Assembly: GCA_022425625.1 (NCBI GenBank)
Contig: JAKMFD010000001.1
Span: 1 to 35,768 of the forward strand
Length of the DNA: 35,768 nt
Direction: 5' to 3'
Source of the DNA: Crocinitomicaceae bacterium
GTDB lineage: Bacteria; Bacteroidota; Bacteroidia; Flavobacteriales_D; Crocinitomicaceae
The notes under the pieces are model-generated. The model saw only the letters and a program-made list of their open reading frames with translations. It was not told the origin of the DNA and made no database searches. Shown here in pieces: positions 28,385 through 35,768 of this stretch. How positions within the stretch are numbered: position 1 is the first letter of the stretch; every line of letters starts with the position of its first letter. The translations under genes were made by a program, and so were the position numbers.

Positions 28385-31300
28385 TTAATCCATTGTTACA
28401 TTCAGACACAAACCTCGAAGCTCGTGAAGCAATACATTAAATGATTCAGGTATTCCTGGTTCACCAATATTATCACCTTTCACAATACTTTCGTATGCTT
28501 TTGCCCGACCATTAACATCATCGGATTTCACTGTTAAAATTTCTTGAAGGATATTTGACGCACCGAATGCCTCTAATGCCCAAACTTCCATCTCTCCAAA
28601 ACGCTGACCTCCAAATTGAGCTTTACCACCCAATGGTTGTTGTGTAATTAAAGAATATGGTCCTATTGACCTCGCGTGCATCTTGTCGTCTACCATGTGA
28701 GATAGTTTCAACATATATATCACTCCAACTGTTGCTGGCTGATGAAAACGTTCTCCCGTACCACCGTCAAATAAATAGGTTTTACCTGATTGAGGTACAC
28801 CGGCTTTATCTGTCCATTCATTAATTTCATCCGGAGTAGCTCCATCAAAAATTGGTGTTGAGAACTTCATGCCTAATTTCTCTCCTGCCCAACCAAGAAC
28901 TGTTTCATAAATTTGACCCAAGTTCATACGAGAAGGTACACCGAGTGGATTAAGTACTATGTCAACTGGCGTTCCGTCTTCTAGGAATGGCATATCTTCT
29001 TGACGAACAATATTTGCGACAATTCCTTTGTTACCATGACGCCCTGCCATTTTATCTCCAACCTTAAGCTTTCGTTTTTTAGCAACAAAAACCTTCGCTA
29101 GCTTAATGATTCCTGCTGGCAACTCGTCACCAACGGAAATATGGAATTTTCTTCTTTTATAGTTACCCAATATATCATTAGCCTTGATGTTATAATTATG
29201 AATTACACGGCTTATTAATTGGTTTACTTTTTCATCAGAAGTCCATTTCAGCGGATTCACGATTGTATAATCAAGAGAGGTTAAAGCTTTCATAGAAAAC
29301 TTAGCCCCTTTTTTGATAAGCTCCTCCTTGAAGTTATTGAATACACCTGTAGATTTTTTATCACCGATAATCTTAATTAGCTTTTCGGCAAGTTTTTCTT
29401 TCAATGCAACAACATCCTTTTGGTATTCTTTGTCAATCGACTCCAATAGTGGTTTGTCTTGACTCTTCGATTTTCTATCTTTTACAGCTCTGGAGAATAA
29501 CTTTTTGTCAATAACCACGCCTCTCAATGAAGGTCCGGCTTTTAAAGAAGCATCCTTCACATCTCCCGCCTTGTCACCAAATATGGCACGCAAAAGCTTT
29601 TCTTCTGGAGATGGGTCAGTTTCACCTTTCGGTGTGATTTTTCCAATTAAGATATCTCCTTCCTTGATCTCTGCACCGACACGGATACATCCATTTTCAT
29701 CAAGGTCTTTTGTTGCTTCCTCACTGACATTAGGTATATCAGCTGTAAGCTCCTCCATACCTCTTTTGGTATCTCGAACCTCTAAAGAGTATTCATCAAT
29801 ATGGATAGAAGTGAAGACGTCATCTCTAACAACTCTCTCAGAGATAACAATGGCATCCTCAAAGTTATAACCCTTCCATGGCATGAAAGCCACTTTTAAG
29901 TTTTGACCAAGAGCAAGTTCACCTTTTTGCGTAGCATATCCCTCACAAAGAACTTGACCTTTCACAACCTTATCACCTTTAACAACGATCGGCTTAAGAT
30001 TAATACAAGTACTTTGGTTGGTTTTCATAAATTTAATTAAAGAATATCTCGTGACTTCGCTTTCAAAACTCACAAGCTTATCTTCAGAATTCCAATCGTA
30101 TCTGATTACAATTTCATTCGCATCAACATATTCTACAATTCCAGGACCTTCTGCATTTATAAGAACTCTCGAATCTTCAGCAACTAATTGCTCAATTCCA
30201 GTACCTACAATTGGTGAATTCGGTCTCAATAACGGAACAGCTTGACGCTGCATGTTTGAACCCATTAATGCCCTGTTCGCATCATCATGCTCCAAAAATG
30301 GAATAGAAGATGCAGCAATAGACGCAATTTGGTTTGCACCTACATCCATCAAGTGGAGTTTACTTGGTTCAACAACTGGGAAGTCTCCTTCAAATCTAGC
30401 CTTAACTACATCTGATAAGAAATTTCCTTTGTCATCAACCTTCGCATTTGCTTGTGCAATTATTTTTGCATCCTCTTCCTCTGCAGCAACATAAACTGGT
30501 TCTTTATCATATTGAACTTTACCTTTCTGAACTGAACGGTATGGCGTTTCAATAAAACCAAGCTTATTTACTTTTGCAAAAACACATAAAGAAGAAATCA
30601 AACCAATATTTGGCCCCTCCGGTGTTTCGATTGTACAAAGTCGACCGTAGTGTGTATAGTGAACATCACGAACCTCAAAACCGGCTCTTTCGCGAGATAA
30701 ACCTCCTGGTCCTAATGCAGACAATCTTCTCTTATGAGTCACCTCCGATAATGGATTTGTTTGATCCATAAACTGAGACAACTGATTCGTTCCAAAGAAA
30801 GAATTGATAACTGAAGATAGTGTCTTCGCATTAATCAAGTCAATCGGAGTAAAGACTTCATTATCTCTAACATTCATTCTTTCTCTAATCGTTCTTGCCA
30901 TTCTTGCAAGACCAACACCAAACTGAGAATATAATTGTTCACCAACAGTTCTAACCCTACGGTTTGATAAGTGGTCAATATCATCTACATCTGCTTTTGA
31001 ATTAATGAGCTCAATCAGATATTTGATGATTTTAATCATATCATCTTTTGTAAGAACTCTTGATTGCTCTTCTTGATCTATACCCAATTTCTTATTCAAT
31101 CGGAAGCGACCAACTTCACCAAGATCGTAACGCGTATCTGAAAAGAACAATTTCTCAAAAACACCTTTCGCCGTTTCATAATCGGGCGGATCTGCATTTC
31201 TTAATTGTCTGTAGATGTGTTCTACGGCTTCTTTTTGAGAGTTAGAAATATCTTTCTGTAAGGTATTGTATATAATGGTATAATCAGCCGTATTTACGTT

Positions 31301-32194
31301 CTCTTTGTGTAAGGTAACTGACTTGGCACCAGAATCCATAATTGCTTCTAAATGCTCTTCGCCTATGACAAGTTCACGATCAAAAATAACCTCATTTCTT
31401 TCAATAGAAACAACCTCTCCAGTATCCTCATCGACGAAATCTTCAATCCACGTTTTTAAAACACGTGCAGCGAGTTTTCTACCAACAAGTTTCTTGAGAC
31501 CTGTTTTGTTCACCTTAACTTCATCTGCCAAACCAAAAATATCTAATACATCACGGTCTGTTTCATAGCCTATCGCTCTGAATAATGTAGTTACAGGTAG
31601 CTTTTTCTTTCTGTCAATGTAAGCATACATGACATTATTGATATCCGTTGCAAATTCAATCCAAGAACCCTTGAAAGGTATAATTCTTGCTGAATAAAGC
31701 TTTGTTCCATTGGCATGTCTTGATTGTCCAAAGAAAACTCCTGGTGACCTATGCAATTGCGATACAATTACTCGTTCCGCTCCATTGACAACAAAAGAAC
31801 CTTTTGGTGTCATGTAAGGGATGGTCCCAAGATAAACATCTTGTACGATTGTTTCAAAATCTTCATGTTCAGGATCTGTACAATATAACTTAAGCTTCGC
31901 CTTCAGTGGAACACTGTAGGTCAAACCTCTTTCAATACATTCTGAAATAGAATATCGTGGAGGATCAATGAAGTAATCCAAAAATTCTAAAACGAATTGA
32001 TTTCTTGTATCGGTTATAGGAAAGTTTTCCGCGAAAACTTTAAAAAGTCCTTCACTTTCTCGATTTTCAGGTGTCGTTTCCAACTGGAAAAACTCCCTAA
32101 ATGATTTCAATTGGATCTCTAAGAAATCCGGATAATCAAATTGATTTTTGCCTGATGCAAAATTAATTCTGGTTGAATTATTTGATGTTGCCAA
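28385..32194 (-). CDS. rpoB: DNA-directed RNA polymerase subunit beta
   Basis: [83 protein letters not shown]. Confidence 0.99.
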   Translation of the reverse strand: MATSNNSTRINFASGKNQFDYPDFLEIQLKSFREFFQLETTPENRESEGLFKVFAENFPITDTRNQFVLEFLDYFIDPPRYSISECIERGLTYSVPLKAKLKLYCTDPEHEDFETIVQDVYLGTIPYMTPKGSFVVNGAERVIVSQLHRSPGVFFGQSRHANGTKLYSARIIPFKGSWIEFATDINNVMYAYIDRKKKLPVTTLFRAIGYETDRDVLDIFGLADEVKVNKTGLKKLVGRKLAARVLKTWIEDFVDEDTGEVVSIERNEVIFDRELVIGEEHLEAIMDSGAKSVTLHKENVNTADYTIIYNTLQKDISNSQKEAVEHIYRQLRNADPPDYETAKGVFEKLFFSDTRYDLGEVGRFRLNKKLGIDQEEQSRVLTKDDMIKIIKYLIELINSKADVDDIDHLSNRRVRTVGEQLYSQFGVGLARMARTIRERMNVRDNEVFTPIDLINAKTLSSVINSFFGTNQLSQFMDQTNPLSEVTHKRRLSALGPGGLSRERAGFEVRDVHYTHYGRLCTIETPEGPNIGLISSLCVFAKVNKLGFIETPYRSVQKGKVQYDKEPVYVAAEEEDAKIIAQANAKVDDKGNFLSDVVKARFEGDFPVVEPSKLHLMDVGANQIASIAASSIPFLEHDDANRALMGSNMQRQAVPLLRPNSPIVGTGIEQLVAEDSRVLINAEGPGIVEYVDANEIVIRYDWNSEDKLVSFESEVTRYSLIKFMKTNQSTCINLKPIVVKGDKVVKGQVLCEGYATQKGELALGQNLKVAFMPWKGYNFEDAIVISERVVRDDVFTSIHIDEYSLEVRDTKRGMEELTADIPNVSEEATKDLDENGCIRVGAEIKEGDILIGKITPKGETDPSPEEKLLRAIFGDKAGDVKDASLKAGPSLRGVVIDKKLFSRAVKDRKSKSQDKPLLESIDKEYQKDVVALKEKLAEKLIKIIGDKKSTGVFNNFKEELIKKGAKFSMKALTSLDYTIVNPLKWTSDEKVNQLISRVIHNYNIKANDILGNYKRRKFHISVGDELPAGIIKLAKVFVAKKRKLKVGDKMAGRHGNKGIVANIVRQEDMPFLEDGTPVDIVLNPLGVPSRMNLGQIYETVLGWAGEKLGMKFSTPIFDGATPDEINEWTDKAGVPQSGKTYLFDGGTGERFHQPATVGVIYMLKLSHMVDDKMHARSIGPYSLITQQPLGGKAQFGGQRFGEMEVWALEAFGASNILQEILTVKSDDVNGRAKAYESIVKGDNIGEPGIPESFNVLLHELRGLCLNVTMD

Positions 32195-32247
32195 GGATGA
32201 ATGTTTTTAGTTAATGTTTTAGTATCCAAAAATTGAATACCACTTAA

Positions 32248-32288
32248 AACAAGACAAGGCCCCGCAATAATGCGGTGCCTATCTTGTT
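32248..32288 (-). promoter_or_regulatory. Hairpin in the rplL-rpoB intergenic region (possible attenuator or RNase processing site)
   Basis: Arms AACAAGA (32248-32254)/TCTTGTT (32282-32288), GGC (32258-32260)/GCC (32277-32279), CCGC (32262-32265)/GCGG (32272-32275), loop AATAAT. On the minus strand the stem is followed by TTTTAA. Confidence 0.7.
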
Positions 32289-32303
32289 AATAATTTGAGT
32301 TAA

Positions 32304-32681
32304 TTACTTAATCTCAACTTCAGCTCCAGCTTCTTCTAAAGACTTCTTAAGTCCTTCAGCTTCATCTTTTGCTACACCTTCTTTTAATGTTGTAGGTGCG
32401 TTGTCTACTAAGTCTTTAGACTCTTTAAGACCTTTTCCAGTAAGTTCTTTTACAAGTTTAACTACTGCTAATTTGCTAGGTCCACCAGCTTTCAATACTA
32501 CGTCGAATTCTGTTTTCTCTTCAGCAGCGTCTCCACCAGCTCCGCCAGCAGGTCCCGCAACTGCTACAGCAGCTGCTGCAGGTTCGATTCCATATTCGTC
32601 TTTCATGATCGTTGCTAACTCACTAACTTCTTTTACCGTTAGGTTTACTAGCGTTTCTGCAATTTGCTTTAAATCAGCCAT
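32304..32681 (-). CDS. rplL: 50S ribosomal protein L7/L12
   Basis: [43 protein letters not shown]...VEIK; Ala/Gly-rich hinge. Confidence 0.98.
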   Translation of the reverse strand: MADLKQIAETLVNLTVKEVSELATIMKDEYGIEPAAAAVAVAGPAGGAGGDAAEEKTEFDVVLKAGGPSKLAVVKLVKELTGKGLKESKDLVDNAPTTLKEGVAKDEAEGLKKSLEEAGAEVEIK

Positions 32682-32710
32682 TTTATTTTGTTTTTAAAAA
32701 GGTTTAATAA

Positions 32711-33232
32711 TTATGCTCTTTCTTCGAGCGTTTTTAACATGCCAGCGATAGATCCGCCAGCGCTTTGTAATCCAGACAATACATTTTGTGCCGGGCTTTG
32801 TAACAAACTAATGATATCACCAAGGAGCTCCTCTTTACTTTTGAGGGTCTCTAATGATTTCAACTGCTCATCGCCAATGAAAATAGCTTCATCAATATAA
32901 GCGCCTTTCAAAATTGGTTTTGGATTCTTTTTACGGAAGTCCGTTATCAATTTAGCAGGTGCACTTGAAGATTCGGACAACATAATAGAAGTAGCTCCTT
33001 TAAGAACATCTCTCAATGTTCCAAAGTCTTTTCCTTCTACACGGTCCATTGCTTTTTCCAACAATGCATTTTTTACAACTCTCATACTAACATTAGCCTG
33101 AAAACATTTTCTTCTCAATGCATTCACGGCTTCAACCGTAAGCTCTGCTGTGTCTGTAAGATAGAATACATTTGAAGCTGTCAAATCAGCAGTCAAATCA
33201 TCTATATACTTTACTTTTTCTTCTCTAGTCAT
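32711..33232 (-). CDS. rplJ: 50S ribosomal protein L10
   Basis: MTREEKVKYIDDLTADLTASNVFYLTD..., VNALRRKCFQANVSMRVVKNALLEKA. Confidence 0.96.
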   Translation of the reverse strand: MTREEKVKYIDDLTADLTASNVFYLTDTAELTVEAVNALRRKCFQANVSMRVVKNALLEKAMDRVEGKDFGTLRDVLKGATSIMLSESSSAPAKLITDFRKKNPKPILKGAYIDEAIFIGDEQLKSLETLKSKEELLGDIISLLQSPAQNVLSGLQSAGGSIAGMLKTLEERA

Positions 33233-33243
33233 TTTCTTAAGTA

Positions 33244-33939
33244 TTATGCGTTAAGAGACTTTGCGTCTATGAGAATTCCAGGACTCATTGTAGAGGTCAT
33301 ATAAACACTCTTTATGTATGTCCCTTTCGCAGACGATGGTTTCATCTTAATCAACGTTTGCAGCAATTCATTTGCATTGTCGAAGATTTTATCTCCTTCA
33401 AAACTCACTTTAGCTACTGACGAGTGAACGATTCCATATTTATCAACTTTAAAGTCAATTTTTCCAGCCTTTACTTCAGTGACAGCTTTTCCTACTTCCA
33501 TAGTAACTGTTCCTGTTTTAGGGTTTGGCATCAAACCTCTTGGACCTAAAATACGTCCTAGAGCTCCAACTTTACCCATAACAGAAGGCATTGTAACGAT
33601 AACGTCAACATCAGTCCAACCAGACTTGATTTTGGCGATATAATCATCTAAACCATAGTAATCCGCACCAGCATCTTTTGCTTCTTGCTCCTTATCAGGA
33701 GTACAAAGCACCAATACTTTTACATCTTTACCAGTTCCATGTGGAAGCGCAACTGTACCTCTCACCATTTGATTTGCTTTTCTTGGATCAACACCTAGAC
33801 GAACACAAACATCTACTGATGCATCAAATTTAGTTGTAGAAATATCTTTTACTAAATTACATGCTTCAGTCAATGAATAGGCTTTTGTTAGGTCGTGCTT
33901 TCCAAAAACCGCTTTTCTATTTTTAGTCATTTTTTTCAT
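33244..33939 (-). CDS. rplA: 50S ribosomal protein L1
   Basis: [53 protein letters not shown]. Confidence 0.98.
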   Translation of the reverse strand: MKKMTKNRKAVFGKHDLTKAYSLTEACNLVKDISTTKFDASVDVCVRLGVDPRKANQMVRGTVALPHGTGKDVKVLVLCTPDKEQEAKDAGADYYGLDDYIAKIKSGWTDVDVIVTMPSVMGKVGALGRILGPRGLMPNPKTGTVTMEVGKAVTEVKAGKIDFKVDKYGIVHSSVAKVSFEGDKIFDNANELLQTLIKMKPSSAKGTYIKSVYMTSTMSPGILIDAKSLNA

Positions 33940-33947
33940 AACCTCAA

Positions 33948-34394
33948 TTATTTGGAATTTGGAGCTGTTCCGCCCTTTACATTAACACCCATACTTCGTG
34001 CCGTACCTGCAACCATCATCATTGCCGAATCAACTGTAAAACAGTTTAGATCAGGAAGCTTGTCCTCAGCTATCACACGAATTTGGTCCCATGAAATGGC
34101 ACCTACCTTCACACGATTCGGCTCAGACGAACCCTTCTTAATCTTGATTTGTTCCATGATTTGCACAGCTGCCGGAGGCGTTTTTAAAACAAAGTCAAAC
34201 GACTTGTCACTATATACTGTGATTACAACCGGTACTACTTTCCCTGGCTTATCTTGGGTTCTTGCATTAAATTGTTTGCAAAACTCCATGATGTTAACTC
34301 CTTTCGCACCAAGAGCTGGTCCGACTGGAGGGGCTGGGTTAGCTGCACCACCTCTGATCTGTAATTTGATCAATCCTGCTACTTCTTTAGCCAT
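33948..34394 (-). CDS. rplK: 50S ribosomal protein L11
   Basis: [44 protein letters not shown]-like and GTARSMGV segments. Confidence 0.98.
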   Translation of the reverse strand: MAKEVAGLIKLQIRGGAANPAPPVGPALGAKGVNIMEFCKQFNARTQDKPGKVVPVVITVYSDKSFDFVLKTPPAAVQIMEQIKIKKGSSEPNRVKVGAISWDQIRVIAEDKLPDLNCFTVDSAMMMVAGTARSMGVNVKGGTAPNSK

Positions 34395-34478
34395 ATATAT
34401 TAAATTGTGTAGTCAAACATGAACCTTAAACGATGGGAAGCTTTAATCATCTAGTTCACTCCTACGGGTTAATACAAA

Positions 34479-35033
34479 TTAACTCTCCTTCTCGACTTGC
34501 ATATAGCTAAGCTCAAGAAGATTTTTACGTCCGAAAATTTTAACCATCACTTTCAACTTTTTCTTGTCTTCATTGATGTCGTCAATAACACCACTAAAGT
34601 TGTTGAAAGGACCATCTATAACTTTAACAGACTCACCCACCACAAATGGAATTTTCAATTCCTCCTCTGTTTCAGCCAGTTCATCAACCTTTCCTAAGAT
34701 TCGATTAACTTCTGACATTCTCATAGGCACTGGTTCTCCACCTTTCTCTGTGCCTAAAAATCCAATTACGTTTGGAATGCTTCTAATAACGTGTTTAACT
34801 TCTCCTACCAACGCAGCTTCAATTAAAACATAACCAGGCAAATAAGCACGTTCTTTATTTACTTTTTTACCATTTCGAATCTGAAATATTTTCTCAGTCG
34901 GAATAAGAACCTGATCGATATTGTCATCTAAACTTTTCATTCTTGACATCTCTATCTCCAAGTAGTGCTTTACACTCTTTTCTTTCCCACTAATCGCACG
35001 TACAACGTACCATTTTTTTGCAATTTCACTCAT
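34479..35033 (-). CDS. nusG: Transcription termination/antitermination protein NusG
   Basis: KWYVVRAISGKEKSVKHYLE, LPGYVLIEA, GPFNNFSGVIDDINEDKKKLKVMVKIFGR (KOW). Confidence 0.96.
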   Translation of the reverse strand: MSEIAKKWYVVRAISGKEKSVKHYLEIEMSRMKSLDDNIDQVLIPTEKIFQIRNGKKVNKERAYLPGYVLIEAALVGEVKHVIRSIPNVIGFLGTEKGGEPVPMRMSEVNRILGKVDELAETEEELKIPFVVGESVKVIDGPFNNFSGVIDDINEDKKKLKVMVKIFGRKNLLELSYMQVEKES

Positions 35034-35042
35034 AGCCCGTCT

Positions 35043-35255
35043 TTAGAAAAAATTGTAAATGTATCCTAGGACACCATTCCACCAAAAATTTGGATCGTTA
35101 CCAAAAACCTTATCCATTAAAAAAATGAAGAGTGAAAGCATTATAGAAGCAACAACTACTAGAATGGTATTATTCTGAAGCTCTTGCCACGTTGGCCACG
35201 TAACATTGTGTACCAACTCGCTGTATGTTTCCTGTATGTAACTAACCAATTTCAT
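35043..35255 (-). CDS. secE: Preprotein translocase subunit SecE
   Basis: 70-aa single-TM protein: SYIQETYSELVHNVTWPTWQELQNNTILVVVASIMLSLFIFLMDKVF; located between tRNA-Trp and nusG. Confidence 0.93.
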   Translation of the reverse strand: MKLVSYIQETYSELVHNVTWPTWQELQNNTILVVVASIMLSLFIFLMDKVFGNDPNFWWNGVLGYIYNFF

Positions 35256-35278
35256 TTTTCAAATTTCTATTAATTCAG

Positions 35279-35351
35279 CACGGGCGGTAGGATTCGAACC
35301 CACGACCAATGGTTTTGGAGACCACTACTCTACCAACTGAGCTACACCCGT
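35279..35351 (-). tRNA. tRNA-Trp (anticodon CCA)
   Basis: Minus strand ACGGGTGTAGCTCAGTTGGTAGAGTAGTGGTCTCCAAAACCATTGGTCGTGGGTTCGAATCCTACCGCCCGTG: complete cloverleaf, anticodon loop CTCCAAA, GGTTCGAATCC T-arm, CCA end not encoded. Confidence 0.96.
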
Positions 35352-35353
35352 TT

Positions 35354-35378
35354 AAAAAGGGGAACAAAAAGCTCCCCC
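35354..35378 (-). terminator. Intrinsic terminator downstream of tuf
   Basis: Minus strand GGGGGAGC-TTTTT-GTTCCCC followed by TTTTT; 7-bp stem with one G-T pair. Confidence 0.75.
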
Positions 35379-35403
35379 TATTTTAAACTTATTTTCGTAA
35401 ACC

Positions 35404-35768
35404 TTACGAAACAATCTCAGTAACCTGACCAGCACCTACAGTTCTACCACCCTCACGGATTGCAAAACGAAGTCCTTTATCCATAGCTACAGGAACAATC
35501 AATTTAACATCGATTGATACATTGTCTCCAGGCATTACCATTTCACGACCATCAGTTAAGAAGATTTCTCCTGTAACATCTGTTGTTCTGAAATAGAATT
35601 GTGGTCTATATTTGTTATGGAAAGGAGTGTGACGTCCACCCTCTTCTTTCTTCAATACATATATCTCTGCCTTGAATTCATGATGTGGTTTTGTAGAACC
35701 TGGCTTACAAATAACCATACCTCTTTTGATTTGAGCTTTTTCAATACCTCTCAAAAGGATACCAACGT
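35404..35768 (-). CDS. tuf: Elongation factor Tu, C-terminal part (truncated by window edge)
   Basis: [54 protein letters not shown]...[40 protein letters not shown]. Confidence 0.97.
   Translation of the reverse strand, partial: VGILLRGIEKAQIKRGMVICKPGSTKPHHEFKAEIYVLKKEEGGRHTPFHNKYRPQFYFRTTDVTGEIFLTDGREMVMPGDNVSIDVKLIVPVAMDKGLRFAIREGGRTVGAGQVTEIVS

Noticed and set aside
29505-29870. 121-aa plus-strand ORF (and similar ones) opposite rpoB/rpoC
   Set aside because: Antisense shadows of highly conserved polymerase genes.
30730-30830. Possible rifampicin-resistance substitutions in the RpoB cluster region
   Set aside because: [33 protein letters not shown] retains the usual residues at the classic D516, S522, H526 and S531 positions (E. 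coli numbering); nothing unusual.
33895-34422. 175-aa plus-strand ORF opposite rplK
   Set aside because: Antisense to the clear L11 gene; no recognisable domain.
1-35768. Search for CRISPR arrays, transposases, integrases, toxin-antitoxin pairs or defence genes
   Set aside because: No regularly spaced repeats, no recombinase- or nuclease-like ORFs; the window is dominated by conserved housekeeping genes.

Overview
This 35.8 kb window is a core housekeeping region, almost certainly from a Bacteroidota genome (Flavobacteriales-like). The taxonomic call rests on TTG-N~19-TAnnTTTG promoters, gene order and protein character. The minus strand from about 16.2 kb down to 0 carries a tightly packed dcw (division and cell wall) cluster: mraZ-rsmH-ftsL-ftsI(PASTA)-murE-mraY-murD-[152-aa unknown]-ftsW-murG-murC-ftsQ-ftsA-ftsZ-yqeY. 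The plus strand from 16.4 to 24.0 kb carries an EamA/DMT transporter, rplU-rpmA, lnt, a PAPS-type sulfotransferase, accA and recG. The minus strand from 24.0 kb to the window end carries tuf (partial)-tRNA-Trp-secE-nusG-rplK-rplA-rplJ-rplL-rpoB-rpoC. I see no CRISPR array, mobile element, defence island or obvious novel multi-gene system. The points most worth a second look are: (1) a small ORF between ftsW and murD that resembles a degenerate Mur-ligase C-terminal domain; (2) a pair of inverted GTGG-N6-GTGG putative MraZ boxes flanking the divergent mraZ/EamA promoters; (3) apparently leaderless transcripts for the EamA gene and lnt; (4) a sulfotransferase directly behind lnt; and (5) a long hairpin in the rplL-rpoB gap.
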